DNA of 64,000 nt from Clostridia bacterium (lineage in GTDB: Bacteria > Bacillota > Clostridia > Monoglobales > Monoglobaceae): contig JAGAUW010000029.1 of NCBI GenBank assembly GCA_017620615.1, positions 1 to 64,000 of the forward strand. Reading direction: 5' to 3'. A model generated the notes under the pieces. It had not been told where the DNA came from. It searched no databases and saw only the letters and a list, made by a program, of their open reading frames with translations. Each line of letters opens with the position of its first letter. Position 1 is the stretch's first letter. Below are positions 35,282 to 48,027 of the stretch, one piece after another. The translations under genes were made by a program, and so were the position numbers.

Positions 35282-37645
35282 TCATAGTGTAATCTGGTTT
35301 GGGTTATCAAAAATTTCAACAACCATTTTTTGAATATGCTTGTGACAGGTAAAAAAGAAAACCTGCGAAACCGAGCCTGAATTTTCGAGATAATATTTAA
35401 GGAACCTGAGGGCGTCAAGACAGCTTTCGTCATCATACTGAGCAAGGATATCGTCCATAAAAAGCGGGAGGGGATTGTTCTTTTCTGCACAAATATCTGT
35501 TGCTGCAAGACGAAGAGCAAGGTAGGTTCTGTCAATGGCCCCTGAACTTAAAAATTTCCATTCGTGATAACCGTCAGATATATTACTGCGGGCTTCCACA
35601 TTTAAATCACGGCTCACCAGAACATCGCTGTATTTACCTCCTGAGAGCTTCCCAAGATATTCACCTGTTTTTTTGCTTAGATGTGAACCAAGACCCTTGT
35701 TCATTTCACTTATTGCCATTTCCAGTGCATTATCCACAAGAGAGAGTGCATCATAGCGTTCTGTAAACCTGCTGATTTCAGCATGGGTTTCTTCAATCAA
35801 AGCCAGCAACTTATGCTCATCCTGACTTGGAGGCACAACCTTGCTTTGAAGTTCACCAAGAAGATTTCGCTTTTCCTGAAGAATGGATTTAAGTTTATCG
35901 GCGTCTGTCTGATCCACATTGTAGTGGGGAGAGCCTCCCAAAAATTCGTTAATAGATTCAAACTGTTTTTTTACAGCATCCAAATTTATGTCGGTTGTTC
36001 CTGCGGAAACAGCAAGAGTTTTTATCTCTGCAGAAAGGCTCTGGAGGTTTTCTGAAAGCTTGCATATTCCGTCAAAGAATGACCTCGCCTCATTGAAATC
36101 AGTGACTTCCTTGAACTTTGATACATTCAAGGCAAATGTTTGTTTAAGCTTATTTGTTTCACCAAGAACGGATGCGAGGTAGGAGTTTTGATTTGATACG
36201 GTTTTGGATTTAAGCTCTTCAACTGTACAGCATTTATTTTCTTCAAGTATTCCATAAATCTCAGCTTCAAGCGTTGACTTTTGTGTTTCAATTCTGGCTT
36301 TTATTTCGTCAACAGAAATGTTTTTAAGGTCTTCGCTATAAAACGAAAGAAGCAAGAGACTGTTTTCAAACTCTTGTTTTGCAAGTCTTACTGAAATATT
36401 ATTCTTAAAAAGGTTTGTGACGTTTTTTGGAAAAATAGCTGAGAAAGCTACGATGCCCACAAAACATAGGCCGAGAGCGATATAAAACTTAAAAACAAAG
36501 ATGCTTCCTATGCCCAAAACTGCAGACAGAGCGAGAACGGAGAATGCCGCAAGTGTTCTTTTTTTCTTGCATAGGCTTAAAACTTTTTCAAAATTTTTCT
36601 TTGCAGGAATTATGTTGTTAGCTAAAAAAACATTATCGCGATCAGAAACCTCTGATTTTTGTTCAAGATCATGAAGGTGGATATACACGCTGTCGGGAAT
36701 TGAATTATAAGCATTTTGGGATGATAAAGAATAACTTTCATCAATTTGTTTCTTGAGTTCAGTGCCCTGAGTGATAAATGACTGCAAAACATTTAAATCA
36801 GGAAAAAATTTTTCAAGAGAGTCAAGAGTCTCCTGCTTTTTTTCAAGCTTTTCAAGGAGAGCCACAAGAATGGAAAGTTCTTTTTCTGCGTATTTTCTTT
36901 TTTCAGCGAGTGCAATGTTTTCAAGGGAATTTTCAATGTCCAATATTTCATTTTTCAGAGCACTTATATCCGTCATGAGTGAAAACTGTGCTTTGCTTTC
37001 TGTGTAAAATGCTTCAAGCTGAGCTTCAAGTTTTTCAAGACGGGCCTTTGCATCAACAAGAAGACCTTTTTTGCGGCTTTTTGAAATCAGCTCTTCTTTT
37101 GCAGATGAAATTCGCTGTATAACGGCAGTTTGTGAAAAATTTTCATCGCCTGTGACGGAAAGATTTGAAATACGCATAGCAAGGCTGTCCCCTGCAGCAT
37201 CCGAAGTAAATCCTCCGAAGTTTTCGATAAAAACGCTACGTTCAAATTCACCAAGTTCCATATCGAAAAAGGTTTCGCCAATTTCAGAATCAGCAAGCTG
37301 TGGCTGTTTTTCTCCGGTGTCAAGATTTAAGACAGTAACTTTGTCACTGGCAGAGGTTTTTTTGAATTCCTTGTGGATTCTGAAATTGCCATCACTTGTT
37401 TCAACCTCAATAGCACCCGACATGGGAGAACCATTCCAAGGTGAATATTTTTTTCGGCTGTTCTTTGAAATATCAGCAACGTTCTTGCTGCTGTTTCCAT
37501 AAAACATCATTTTAATGAAAGCCATGAGGGTTGATTTTCCGTCTTCATTTTTGCCGAAAATCAAGTTGAAGTCAGGCGAGAAGTCTATGCGTTGTCTACT
37601 GAACTTTCCGAAGTTTTCAATGTCAATTTTTTTAATTAGCACCAA
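35282..37645 (-). CDS. YhaN/SbcC-like AAA ATPase
   Basis: 787 aa. Walker A FGKNEDGKST at 31-39, a long coiled coil on both sides, two hydrophobic segments in the middle (FSVLALSAVLGIGSIFVFKFYIALGLCFVGIVAFSAIF), then YLGKLSGGKYSDV and the ABC signature area FLSSGAIDRTYLALRLA with Walker B LPLFMDDILAQYDDE. The central membrane-like segments are a YhaN trait. It probably forms a Rad50/Mre11-like DNA-processing complex with the upstream phosphoesterase, which overlaps it by 14 nt. Start TTG 37645 or GTG 37642 after GAGGTG. Confidence 0.85.
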   Translation of the reverse strand: MVLIKKIDIENFGKFSRQRIDFSPDFNLIFGKNEDGKSTLMAFIKMMFYGNSSKNVADISKNSRKKYSPWNGSPMSGAIEVETSDGNFRIHKEFKKTSASDKVTVLNLDTGEKQPQLADSEIGETFFDMELGEFERSVFIENFGGFTSDAAGDSLAMRISNLSVTGDENFSQTAVIQRISSAKEELISKSRKKGLLVDAKARLEKLEAQLEAFYTESKAQFSLMTDISALKNEILDIENSLENIALAEKRKYAEKELSILVALLEKLEKKQETLDSLEKFFPDLNVLQSFITQGTELKKQIDESYSLSSQNAYNSIPDSVYIHLHDLEQKSEVSDRDNVFLANNIIPAKKNFEKVLSLCKKKRTLAAFSVLALSAVLGIGSIFVFKFYIALGLCFVGIVAFSAIFPKNVTNLFKNNISVRLAKQEFENSLLLLSFYSEDLKNISVDEIKARIETQKSTLEAEIYGILEENKCCTVEELKSKTVSNQNSYLASVLGETNKLKQTFALNVSKFKEVTDFNEARSFFDGICKLSENLQSLSAEIKTLAVSAGTTDINLDAVKKQFESINEFLGGSPHYNVDQTDADKLKSILQEKRNLLGELQSKVVPPSQDEHKLLALIEETHAEISRFTERYDALSLVDNALEMAISEMNKGLGSHLSKKTGEYLGKLSGGKYSDVLVSRDLNVEARSNISDGYHEWKFLSSGAIDRTYLALRLAATDICAEKNNPLPLFMDDILAQYDDESCLDALRFLKYYLENSGSVSQVFFFTCHKHIQKMVVEIFDNPNQITL

Positions 37646-38771
37646 GGGTCACCTCGCTTTCAAAAGCTTTTAGCCCCAATTTAAGCGCGGAGCGATATGT
37701 GACAGCATCTTCGGGGTTTGCATTTTCAGAAAGCTTCAGCATTTTTTGAACAAAAATCCCGCGCAGAGTGCTTTCTGAAGCAATTTTTTCTATATCTTTT
37801 ACTTGAAATTCTGTGCAGTCCTTTACTTTGGCGTATTCCAGAACTTCGGATAGAGTAGTTTCAATCTGAGAAATATTTGGGGAAAAACTGAAATCAACTT
37901 CACCCACCAAAGAAATTCTGTAGAGATTTTTATCAAAAGTTTCAGGGAATTGGCTTTTTAATTGTACAATGATTTTTGAAGAAATGGCGGCAGAGGTGTC
38001 GCAATTTGAAATATCGGTTTCTGCAAAAATATACTGTCTTGAGGAAAGCTCGGTGTAAGAAAGGTTACAGTGTCCCCTTTTGACAGTGCCTATATAAACA
38101 CCACGGCTTCCATCCTCATCAAAGCCTTTGCCATCGGGACAGCCACAGTATGAAAATGCAGTGTCCCCTGCCTTTTTGATTTCACTGCGTTTGTGAATGT
38201 GGCCAAGTGCCAGATAATCAAGACCGCTTTCTTTAATGGAGTTTTGGGAAATAGGGTTGTATACACTCTCAGTGAGACCAGAAACTATGTCTCCGTGAAG
38301 AACACAAAGATTTATAAATTCAGGATGAACTTCAAGTTTTTGTGAGAGGAGAGAAATTCGTTCAAACCGGTCTGTGAAAGCTGCACCGAAAAGGCGCACT
38401 TTTTTCTCAGGAAAGTCAAAATATTCGGCGAAAGAGGTAAAGACAACTACATTGTCGGGGAAATCGTTTTTAAGATAAAAGCTTCCGGGGCAGGCACAGT
38501 CGTGATTTCCAGGTGAAATAGCAATTGTTGTATCCGGAATATTTGACATTGCCTGAATTATTTCGGCCGCGGTTTCTGCGTCTGGGAAAGGGGTATCAAA
38601 CAAATCCCCTGCAATGAGCAAAAAGTCGACAGCTTCTTTTCGGCAAATGTCAAGCACTTTGAAGAAAGTATTTTTTATTTCAGTACTACCTGACGAAAGG
38701 GCACCTTTCAGCCCGGTGCGTGATGCTCCGATATGAAAATCTGCACAATGCAAAATTTTTATGCTGTTCAT
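37632..38771 (-). CDS. YhaO/SbcD-like metallophosphoesterase
   Basis: 379 aa. Metal-binding motifs of the Mre11/SbcD class in order: LHCADFHIG, LIAGDLFDTP, SPGNHDC, CVLHGDIV, ALGHIHKR. The C-terminal third is a capping domain. With the YhaN-like ATPase next door it likely acts in DNA end processing or repair. The ATG follows AAAGGAGT. First gene of the minus-strand unit; its promoter must lie in 38772-38900, back-to-back with the V-ATPase promoter. Confidence 0.87.
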   Translation of the reverse strand: MNSIKILHCADFHIGASRTGLKGALSSGSTEIKNTFFKVLDICRKEAVDFLLIAGDLFDTPFPDAETAAEIIQAMSNIPDTTIAISPGNHDCACPGSFYLKNDFPDNVVVFTSFAEYFDFPEKKVRLFGAAFTDRFERISLLSQKLEVHPEFINLCVLHGDIVSGLTESVYNPISQNSIKESGLDYLALGHIHKRSEIKKAGDTAFSYCGCPDGKGFDEDGSRGVYIGTVKRGHCNLSYTELSSRQYIFAETDISNCDTSAAISSKIIVQLKSQFPETFDKNLYRISLVGEVDFSFSPNISQIETTLSEVLEYAKVKDCTEFQVKDIEKIASESTLRGIFVQKMLKLSENANPEDAVTYRSALKLGLKAFESEVTLGAN

Positions 38772-38875
38772 ACTTTATACTCCTTTCAAAAAATGTATCT
38801 TAAGTATATCACATTGGAATAAAAATTACAAGATAATGGTAGAATATTATTTGTTAAAATAGAGGGCGAATACGG

Positions 38876-38904
38876 TTGACACAAAATGGAAAATATGGTA
38901 AAAT
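38876..38904 (+). promoter_or_regulatory. V-ATPase operon promoter
   Basis: TTGACA, 17-nt spacer, TAAAAT (38899-38904), 48 nt before the first gene. Confidence 0.75.
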
Positions 38905-38952
38905 ATTTTTGTATTTGCAAAATAAAAATTGCTATAAAAAGGATGTGAAAAA

Positions 38953-39267
38953 ATGAGCACAAATGCTGTTGAAAAAGTACGCGAGGCAGAGCAAAAAGCG
39001 GAACAAACCGAGCGTGAAGCAACGAAACGTGCGCAGAATATAATTGATGCAGCAATGACCGAATGTGAAAGGTGTATCAAAGCGGCAAAAGCCGATGGAG
39101 AAACTGAATTCAAAAATGCGGTTGATGCATGCACAAAAACTGCAGAAGAAGAAAGCAAAAAGGCGAGACTTGGTTTTGATGGCGAGCTTGATAAACTCAA
39201 AACTTTGGCTGAAAGTAAATCTTCAAGAGCGGTTGAATTGGTAAAGGAAAAATTGATTTCCTGTTAA
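38953..39267 (+). CDS. ntpF: V-type ATPase peripheral-stalk subunit (H/G type, NtpF)
   Basis: 104 aa, almost entirely an Ala/Glu/Lys-rich amphipathic helix (VEKVREAEQKAEQTEREATKRAQNIIDAA), the coiled-coil partner of subunit E in the peripheral stalk. First of nine genes in the order F-I-K-E-C-G-A-B-D, as in the Enterococcus hirae ntp operon. Confidence 0.85.
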   Translation: MSTNAVEKVREAEQKAEQTEREATKRAQNIIDAAMTECERCIKAAKADGETEFKNAVDACTKTAEEESKKARLGFDGELDKLKTLAESKSSRAVELVKEKLISC

Positions 39268-39286
39268 GAAATAGGAGGTGGCATAA

Positions 39287-41882
<2,596 letters not shown>

Positions 41883-41944
41883 TAAAAGGCTAATATTTTG
41901 TGAAAACTCAAAGCAGATAGCTTTGGGCATAGGAGGGATATTGT

Positions 41945-42535
41945 ATGACAGGACTTTCAAATATACTTGATAGAATTGAAAATGAGTCGGTTAAAAAGGC
42001 AGAGGAAATCATTCTCAAAGCAAACAATGAGGCGGACAAAATGATTTTTGCTGCAAAAAAAGAGGCTCAGGAAATTCTCGATGACTACAAAGCGAAAACA
42101 GAGAAAAAAACAACGGAAATATTGAGTCGCATAAAAGCATCTGATGAAATCGAAAAGAAAAGGGCAGAACTTTTTAAGAAACAAGAAATTATCAAGACAG
42201 TTTTGGCAACAGCACAAAATGAGATAAAAAGCCAAAGTAATGATGATTATTTTGATTTTCTTGGAAAAATATTGACAAAGTATGCACAAGACCAAAACGG
42301 GACAGTTGTTCTTTCGAATCGTGATTTTGAGAGTATGACAAAAAGCTTCAAGGATATTCTTCAGGAAAAAGGTCTTGCGGCAAAGGCGGGAAATCTGTCT
42401 GACAGAAACGGCTTTGTTATTGTTTATGGCAACATTGAAATAAACTGCACTGTGAATGCTATTTTTGATGCAGAAGCTGAGGAACTATCGGATATGCTTA
42501 ACAAGTTTTTGTTTGACAGCGAAGGAGGGAATTAA
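41945..42535 (+). CDS. ntpE: V-type ATPase subunit E
   Basis: 196 aa. Long N-terminal helix (NILDRIENESVKKAEEIILKANNEADKMIFAAKKEAQEI) and a mixed C-terminal domain ending VNAIFDAEAEELSDMLNKFLF. Peripheral stalk, anchors the catalytic head. The ATG follows AGGAGGG and the stop abuts ntpC. Confidence 0.9.
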   Translation: MTGLSNILDRIENESVKKAEEIILKANNEADKMIFAAKKEAQEILDDYKAKTEKKTTEILSRIKASDEIEKKRAELFKKQEIIKTVLATAQNEIKSQSNDDYFDFLGKILTKYAQDQNGTVVLSNRDFESMTKSFKDILQEKGLAAKAGNLSDRNGFVIVYGNIEINCTVNAIFDAEAEELSDMLNKFLFDSEGGN

Positions 42536-43501
42536 ATGCCCGAAATGTATACTTACGCTGTGGCACGACTTCACGCAAGCGAAAACAATATGCTCTCAAA
42601 TCTGGATTTAGAACGCCTTTTGGCGGCGAATGATATGCGCGAGGCTATGGCAATCCTTTCTGAAAAAGGTTATGATACTATGAATGCGCAAAGTGCCGAT
42701 GCTGTGCTTGAAAATGAACGCAAAAGGCTTTGGGAACTCATTGGCGAACTTGTTGACGATATATCTGTGTTTGATATTTTTCTTTATGAAAATGACTTTC
42801 ACAATTTGAAAGCAGCTGTGAAATCGGTGGTTACAAAGGATGACTGCGGAAACATTTTAGTGCCTTATGGCACAGTTCCTGCTGAAACCATTGTTAAGGC
42901 TGTTGAGAACCGTGAATTTGGTGAACTTCCAAAGTTTTTGAGGGATGTTGCAGAAAAAGCGCTTATGGCTCTGCTTGAAACCGGAGACGGTGGGCTTTGC
43001 GATATTATTATTGACAAGGCATATCTTGAAATGCTTCTTGGATGTGGTGAAAAATCGGATATTGGTCTTATAAAGGATTATGCAGAAACAACGGTGGCTC
43101 TTTGTGATATAAAGATTGCTGCCCGGGGTTCACGACTTGGTAAGAATGCAGAATTTTTCAGACGCAGTCTTGCTGAGTGTAAAACTCTTAATATTGAAGA
43201 AGTAGGAAAAGCTGCTTCAAATGGCTTTGAGGATTTTATGGAATATCTCAAAGGCACTGATTACAGGGAAGCAGCAGATGTTCTGGCAAAATCCTATACC
43301 GCATTTGAAAAGTGGTGTGACGACCGGATTATGCAGGAAGCAAAAAAAGAAAAAAACAATCAGTTCACCCTGGCACCTATTTTTGCTCACATTCTTGCGA
43401 AAGAAAGTGAGTTTAAAATGGTGGGGCTTGTCCTTACTGCAAAACAGAACAAGCTAAACGGGGATGTTATAAGAGAAAGGTTGAGGGAACTTTATGTCTA
43501 A
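42536..43501 (+). CDS. ntpC: V-type ATPase subunit C (AC39/d)
   Basis: 321 aa, helical. YAVARLHASENNMLSNLDLERLLAANDMREAMAIL is the family start. It forms the socket joining the central stalk to the rotor ring. Directly follows ntpE without a gap and overlaps the next gene by 8 nt. Confidence 0.9.
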   Translation: MPEMYTYAVARLHASENNMLSNLDLERLLAANDMREAMAILSEKGYDTMNAQSADAVLENERKRLWELIGELVDDISVFDIFLYENDFHNLKAAVKSVVTKDDCGNILVPYGTVPAETIVKAVENREFGELPKFLRDVAEKALMALLETGDGGLCDIIIDKAYLEMLLGCGEKSDIGLIKDYAETTVALCDIKIAARGSRLGKNAEFFRRSLAECKTLNIEEVGKAASNGFEDFMEYLKGTDYREAADVLAKSYTAFEKWCDDRIMQEAKKEKNNQFTLAPIFAHILAKESEFKMVGLVLTAKQNKLNGDVIRERLRELYV

Positions 43502-43826
43502 AGGAATTGCGGTTATTGGCGACCGTGACAGCATATACGGTTTTGCCTCAATCGGTTTTAATATATTTCCGGTGAGCAACACGGAAGATGGCATAAAAAC
43601 CTTTAAAAATCTTTGCAAGGGCGAATATGCTGTTATTTATGTTACTGAGGCTTTTGCTGCGGAAATAGAAGAAGAAATAGAAAAAGTTTCTGAAAATTTA
43701 TATCCGGCGATAATTCTCATCCCCGGTGTGTATGGCAATACGGGAAAAGGCGTGCTGTCTGTGAGAAAATCGGTTGAAAAGGCGGTTGGCTCGGATATAC
43801 TTTTCAGTGGAGGAACACAGGACTAA
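43494..43826 (+). CDS. ntpG: V-type ATPase subunit F (NtpG)
   Basis: 110 aa. [24 protein letters not shown], then [11 protein letters not shown] and a helical end with PAIILIPG. Central-stalk subunit with a Rossmann-like fold; it binds D and regulates rotation. Confidence 0.9.
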   Translation: MSKGIAVIGDRDSIYGFASIGFNIFPVSNTEDGIKTFKNLCKGEYAVIYVTEAFAAEIEEEIEKVSENLYPAIILIPGVYGNTGKGVLSVRKSVEKAVGSDILFSGGTQD

Positions 43827-43878
43827 ACAAAGCGCGATGCTTTGTGCATTTCAGCTAAAAAAAGAAAGTGGTGTGTAT

Positions 43879-45648
43879 ATGAGTATCGGAAAAATCAAAA
43901 AGGTCGCAGGACCTCTTGTAATAGCCGAAAATATGCGTGATGCCAATATGTTTGACGTGGTTCGTGTTAGTAATCAGCGTCTTATTGGTGAAATTATTGA
44001 AATTCACGGTGACCTCGCATCAGTTCAGGTTTATGAAGAAACCTCAGGACTTGGCCCGGGTGAGCCTGTTGAATCAACGGGAAGTCCATTGAGTGTTGAA
44101 CTGGGTCCCGGTCTTATCGGGGGTATTTTTGACGGAATTCAAAGACCTCTTGAGACAATTATGGAGGTGTCGGGAAACAATCTTCAGCGTGGTGTCGAGG
44201 TTATGTCCCTTGACCGTGAAAAGAAATGGAACTTTGTTCCCGTTAAAGCAGTCGGTGACAATGTCAAGGGCGGTGACATCATAGGAACAGTCCAGGAAAC
44301 CGACGTTGTTACCCAAAAAATTATGGTGCCCAACGGTGTTGATGGAAAAATTGTCAGCATAAATGAGGGTAGCTTTACCGTTACAGAAACAGTAGCGGAA
44401 ATTGAAAAGGCTGACGGCACAAGAGAAAACGTTTCTCTTATGCAAAAATGGCCTGTAAGAAAGGAAAGACCATATAAGAAAAAGCTTCCACCTGAAATGC
44501 CGCTTGTTACTGGGCAGAGAGTTATTGATACCCTCTTCCCCATAGCAAAGGGTGGTGTTGCATCTGTTCCCGGTCCTTTCGGCAGTGGAAAGACGGTTGT
44601 TCAGCATCAGCTGGCAAAGTGGGCAGAGGCTGATATTGTGGTTTATATCGGTTGCGGTGAACGTGGAAACGAAATGACAGATGTTCTCAATGAGTTCCCT
44701 GAGCTTATTGACCCAAAGACGGGAAAATCATTGATGGAACGAACAGTTCTTATTGCGAACACATCTGATATGCCTGTTGCGGCTCGTGAGGCATCAATTT
44801 ATACAGGTATTACCATTGCGGAATATTTTCGAGATATGGGATATTCGGTGGCTCTTATGGCTGACTCAACATCACGTTGGGCGGAGGCTCTTCGTGAAAT
44901 GTCAGGACGTCTTGAAGAAATGCCCGGTGAAGAAGGTTATCCTGCATATCTGGGAAGCCGTCTTGCTCAGTTCTATGAACGTGCAGGCAGAATTATTGCA
45001 ACTGGTAGCGAAGACCGTGAGGGCTCACTTTCGGTTATTGGTGCGGTTTCGCCCCCCGGTGGCGATATTTCAGAGCCTGTTGCTCAGGCGACCCTGAGAA
45101 TTGTAAAGGTGTTCTGGGGACTTGATTCTTCCCTTGCGTATAAGCGTCACTTCCCGGCAATCAACTGGCTCACAAGTTATTCCCTTTATGTTGATACAAT
45201 GGCTAAATGGTTCAATGATGCATCAGGCGGTGACTGGACAGAACTTCGCACAAGAATTATGAAAATTCTTCAAAACGAGGCAGAACTTGAAGAAATAGTA
45301 AAGCTTGTTGGTATGGATGCTCTTTCTGCTCCTGACCGTCTTGTTCTTGAAACAGCACGTTCGGTACGTGAAGACTATCTCCATCAGGATGCTTTCCATG
45401 AGGTTGACACCTACACCTCGGTTGAAAAGCAGTATCTTATGATGAAGCTTATCTTGAAATTTTATGACCAGTCAGCGGATGCACTTTCAAAGGGTGCGGA
45501 CATTGAAAGCCTGGTCAATATGGAAGTAAGAGAAAGAATAGGCCGATACAAATATACACCGCTTGATAAAGTAAATGATGAATATAACAATATCTCGACT
45601 GAACTTAAGAATGAGATAAATAAAGTTATGGCAGGGAGGGAAAGCTGA
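43879..45648 (+). CDS. ntpA: V-type ATPase catalytic subunit A
   Basis: 589 aa. Hydrolyses ATP. Walker [29 protein letters not shown], the bulge region (about 110-190) specific to A subunits, and [32 protein letters not shown]. The longer frame from 43774 overlaps ntp[20 protein letters not shown] from ATG 43879 is the family start. One-base overlap with ntpB. Confidence 0.96.
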   Translation: MSIGKIKKVAGPLVIAENMRDANMFDVVRVSNQRLIGEIIEIHGDLASVQVYEETSGLGPGEPVESTGSPLSVELGPGLIGGIFDGIQRPLETIMEVSGNNLQRGVEVMSLDREKKWNFVPVKAVGDNVKGGDIIGTVQETDVVTQKIMVPNGVDGKIVSINEGSFTVTETVAEIEKADGTRENVSLMQKWPVRKERPYKKKLPPEMPLVTGQRVIDTLFPIAKGGVASVPGPFGSGKTVVQHQLAKWAEADIVVYIGCGERGNEMTDVLNEFPELIDPKTGKSLMERTVLIANTSDMPVAAREASIYTGITIAEYFRDMGYSVALMADSTSRWAEALREMSGRLEEMPGEEGYPAYLGSRLAQFYERAGRIIATGSEDREGSLSVIGAVSPPGGDISEPVAQATLRIVKVFWGLDSSLAYKRHFPAINWLTSYSLYVDTMAKWFNDASGGDWTELRTRIMKILQNEAELEEIVKLVGMDALSAPDRLVLETARSVREDYLHQDAFHEVDTYTSVEKQYLMMKLILKFYDQSADALSKGADIESLVNMEVRERIGRYKYTPLDKVNDEYNNISTELKNEINKVMAGRES

Positions 45649-47018
45649 TGCCAAAGGAATACAGAACTATTGAAGAAGTTGCAGGACCACTTATGCTGGT
45701 TCGTGATGTTACTGATGTAAACTACAACGAGCTTGGCGAAATTGAGCTTGCAAACGGCGAAAAACGTCGCTGTAAAGTGCTTGAAATTGACGGCGGAAAT
45801 GCTTTGGTTCAGCTTTTTGAGTCCTCAACAGGTATAAACCTTTCAAACAGCAAGGTAAGATTTCTTGGCCGTTCTATGGAACTTGGTGTTTCAGAGGATA
45901 TGCTGAGCCGTGTATTTGACGGTCTCGGACGCCCTATTGACGGCGGTCCTGAAATTCTTCCTGAAAAAAGACTTGATATAAATGGTCTTCCTATGAATCC
46001 TGCGGCAAGAAACTATCCTCAGGAGTTTATTCAGACAGGTGTTTCTGCTATTGACGGTCTTAACACACTTGTAAGAGGTCAAAAGCTCCCGATTTTTTCA
46101 GCCAGCGGTCTTCCCCATGCCAACCTTGCGGCACAGATTGCAAGACAGGCGCAGGTGAGAGGAACTACCGACCCGTTCGTTGTTGTTTTTGCGGCTATTG
46201 GTATAACCTTTGAAGAGTCTGAATTCTTCATTAACAGCTTCAAGGAAACCGGTGCAATTGACAGAACAGTTATGTTTGTAAACCTTGCAAACGACCCTGC
46301 TGTTGAACGTATAGCAACACCTCGTATGGCGCTTACTGCTGCGGAATATCTGGCGTTTGAAAAAGGCATGCACGTTTTGGTTATTCTCACGGATATCACA
46401 AACTATGCGGACGCGCTGCGTGAGGTTTCGGCTGCACGGAAAGAGGTTCCGGGACGTCGTGGATATCCAGGCTATATGTATACTGACCTTGCAACACTTT
46501 ATGAAAGAGCCGGCAGACAAAAGGGCAAGAACGGAAGTATCACTATGATACCAATTCTAACAATGCCTGAAGACGACAAAACTCATCCAATCCCTGACCT
46601 TACGGGATATATCACAGAGGGACAGATAATCCTCAGCCGTGATTTGTACCGCAAGAATGTTATGCCGCCTATTGATGTTTTGCCGTCGCTTTCACGTCTT
46701 AAGGATAAGGGTATTGGTGAGGGCAAAACCCGTGCCGACCACGCAAACACAATGAATCAGCTTTTTGCAGCTTATGCAAGAGGCAAGGACGCCCGTGAGC
46801 TAATGATAATTCTTGGTGAAGCGGCACTTACTGATATGGATAAGATTTATGCGAAGTTTGCTGACAAGTTTGAGGAAGAATATGTTTCCCAGGGCTATGA
46901 CAAAAACAGAAGCATTGAGGAAACTCTGGAGCTTGGCTGGAAATTACTCTCAATTCTTCCAAAGAGTGAACTCAAGCGTATCAAGGACGAATTCATTGAA
47001 AAATATTATATTGAATAA
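45648..47018 (+). CDS. ntpB: V-type ATPase non-catalytic subunit B
   Basis: 456 aa. [27 protein letters not shown] start, no Walker A lysine motif ([17 protein letters not shown]), [34 protein letters not shown] and [18 protein letters not shown]. Completes the A3B3 head. Confidence 0.96.
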   Translation: MPKEYRTIEEVAGPLMLVRDVTDVNYNELGEIELANGEKRRCKVLEIDGGNALVQLFESSTGINLSNSKVRFLGRSMELGVSEDMLSRVFDGLGRPIDGGPEILPEKRLDINGLPMNPAARNYPQEFIQTGVSAIDGLNTLVRGQKLPIFSASGLPHANLAAQIARQAQVRGTTDPFVVVFAAIGITFEESEFFINSFKETGAIDRTVMFVNLANDPAVERIATPRMALTAAEYLAFEKGMHVLVILTDITNYADALREVSAARKEVPGRRGYPGYMYTDLATLYERAGRQKGKNGSITMIPILTMPEDDKTHPIPDLTGYITEGQIILSRDLYRKNVMPPIDVLPSLSRLKDKGIGEGKTRADHANTMNQLFAAYARGKDARELMIILGEAALTDMDKIYAKFADKFEEEYVSQGYDKNRSIEETLELGWKLLSILPKSELKRIKDEFIEKYYIE

Positions 47019-47033
47019 AGGGGGGTGCAAGGT

Positions 47034-47699
47034 TTGGCATCCACACATGTGAATCCCACCCGAATGGAGCTTACCAGGCTAAAGAAAAAGTTGGTAACTG
47101 CAAAACGCGGACATAAGCTCCTGAAAGACAAACGTGATGAGCTTATGCGGAGATTCTTAGAACTTGTAAAGGAAAATATGGAGCTCCGAAAGAACGTGGA
47201 AAAGGGCTTAGAAGAAGCAAATAAAAACTTTGTTCTTGCAAAAGCTATAATGAGAGAAGAAACACTGAACACAGCACTTCTTGCACCGCTTCAGTCCATT
47301 TCAGTTAATGTAAAAACAAACAACGTTATGAGTGTTGAAATTCCGTCTTTTGATTACAAGACAAGAACACCAGACGAAAATGGTATGTATTCATACGGAT
47401 TTGCCTTTACTTCAAGTGACCTTGATTATGCAGTGAAATCCTTGTCGGATATTTTTCCTCAGATGCTTAAATTGGCTGAGGTTGAAAAATCCTGTCAGCT
47501 TATGGCTGCGGAAATTGAAAAAACCCGACGTCGTGTTAATGCTCTTGAACACGTTATGATTCCTGAAACGGAAGAAAGCATCAAATATATAACGATGAAG
47601 CTTGACGAAAACGAAAGAAGCACTCAGGTACGTCTTATGAAAGTTAAGGATATGATGATAAAGGAAGCAATTGAAGCAAAACGTAGCGTATCTCAATGA
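47034..47699 (+). CDS. ntpD: V-type ATPase central-shaft subunit D
   Basis: 221 aa. HVNPTRMELTRLKKKLVTAKRGHKLLKDKRDELMRRFLEL is the first shaft helix; RRVNALEHVMIPETEESIKYI is the returning helix. TTG 47034 lies 6 nt after GGGGGGTG; GTG 47025 overlaps that site. Last gene of the operon. Confidence 0.92.
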   Translation: MASTHVNPTRMELTRLKKKLVTAKRGHKLLKDKRDELMRRFLELVKENMELRKNVEKGLEEANKNFVLAKAIMREETLNTALLAPLQSISVNVKTNNVMSVEIPSFDYKTRTPDENGMYSYGFAFTSSDLDYAVKSLSDIFPQMLKLAEVEKSCQLMAAEIEKTRRRVNALEHVMIPETEESIKYITMKLDENERSTQVRLMKVKDMMIKEAIEAKRSVSQ

Positions 47700-47736
47700 C
47701 GTTTGTGGTATGTATTAAATTTATGTCGCAGTTTGA

Positions 47737-47775
47737 TGGCGGTTGGTCCTTTGTGATTGACCGCCAAAAAACTTT
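47737..47775 (+). terminator. V-ATPase operon terminator
   Basis: TGGCGGT and ACCGCCA form a 7-bp stem around a loop with further partial pairing, followed by an A-run and TTTTTT. Confidence 0.65.
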
Positions 47776-47799
47776 TTTGGAAAAATATTAAAAAAAGTA

Positions 47800-47828
47800 T
47801 TGACAAGCCAAAGAAAAAAGTGTATACT
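47800..47828 (+). promoter_or_regulatory. tRNA-Lys promoter
   Basis: TTGACA (47800-47805), 17-nt spacer, TATACT (47823-47828), 24 nt before the tRNA. Confidence 0.8.
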
Positions 47829-47852
47829 ATTAAACGTTGTGAGACACAATAT

Positions 47853-47928
47853 GCACCTTTAGCTCAGTTGGTAGAGCACCTGACTCTTAATCAGGGTGTC
47901 CACGGTTCGAGCCCGTGAAGGTGTACCA
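47853..47928 (+). tRNA. tRNA-Lys (anticodon CTT)
   Basis: 76 nt with encoded CCA. The acceptor stem is GCACCTT/AAGGTGT (first pair G-T), the anticodon loop CTCTTAA is closed by CCTGA/TCAGG, and the T-arm is CACGG-TTCGAGC-CCGTG. Confidence 0.95.
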
Positions 47929-47929
47929 A

Positions 47930-47960
47930 AACGACTTGCTTTGTGGCGAGTCGTTTTTTT
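47930..47960 (+). terminator. tRNA-Lys terminator
   Basis: AACGACTTGC and GCGAGTCGTT pair (one G-T), 6-nt loop, then TTTTT. Confidence 0.85.
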
Positions 47961-47965
47961 GTTTC

Positions 47966-48020
47966 TATATAAAAGGGCGCTATCTCAATCTGTGAAAAGA
48001 CACTTTTTGAGATACGCCCT
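47966..48020 (-). terminator. Terminator of the minus-strand membrane gene
   Basis: Minus strand AGGGCGTATCTCAA and TTGAGATAGCGCCCT pair with a one-base bulge, then TTTTATATAG. A long stem with a weak T-run. Confidence 0.65.
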
Positions 48021-48027
48021 GATTTAG

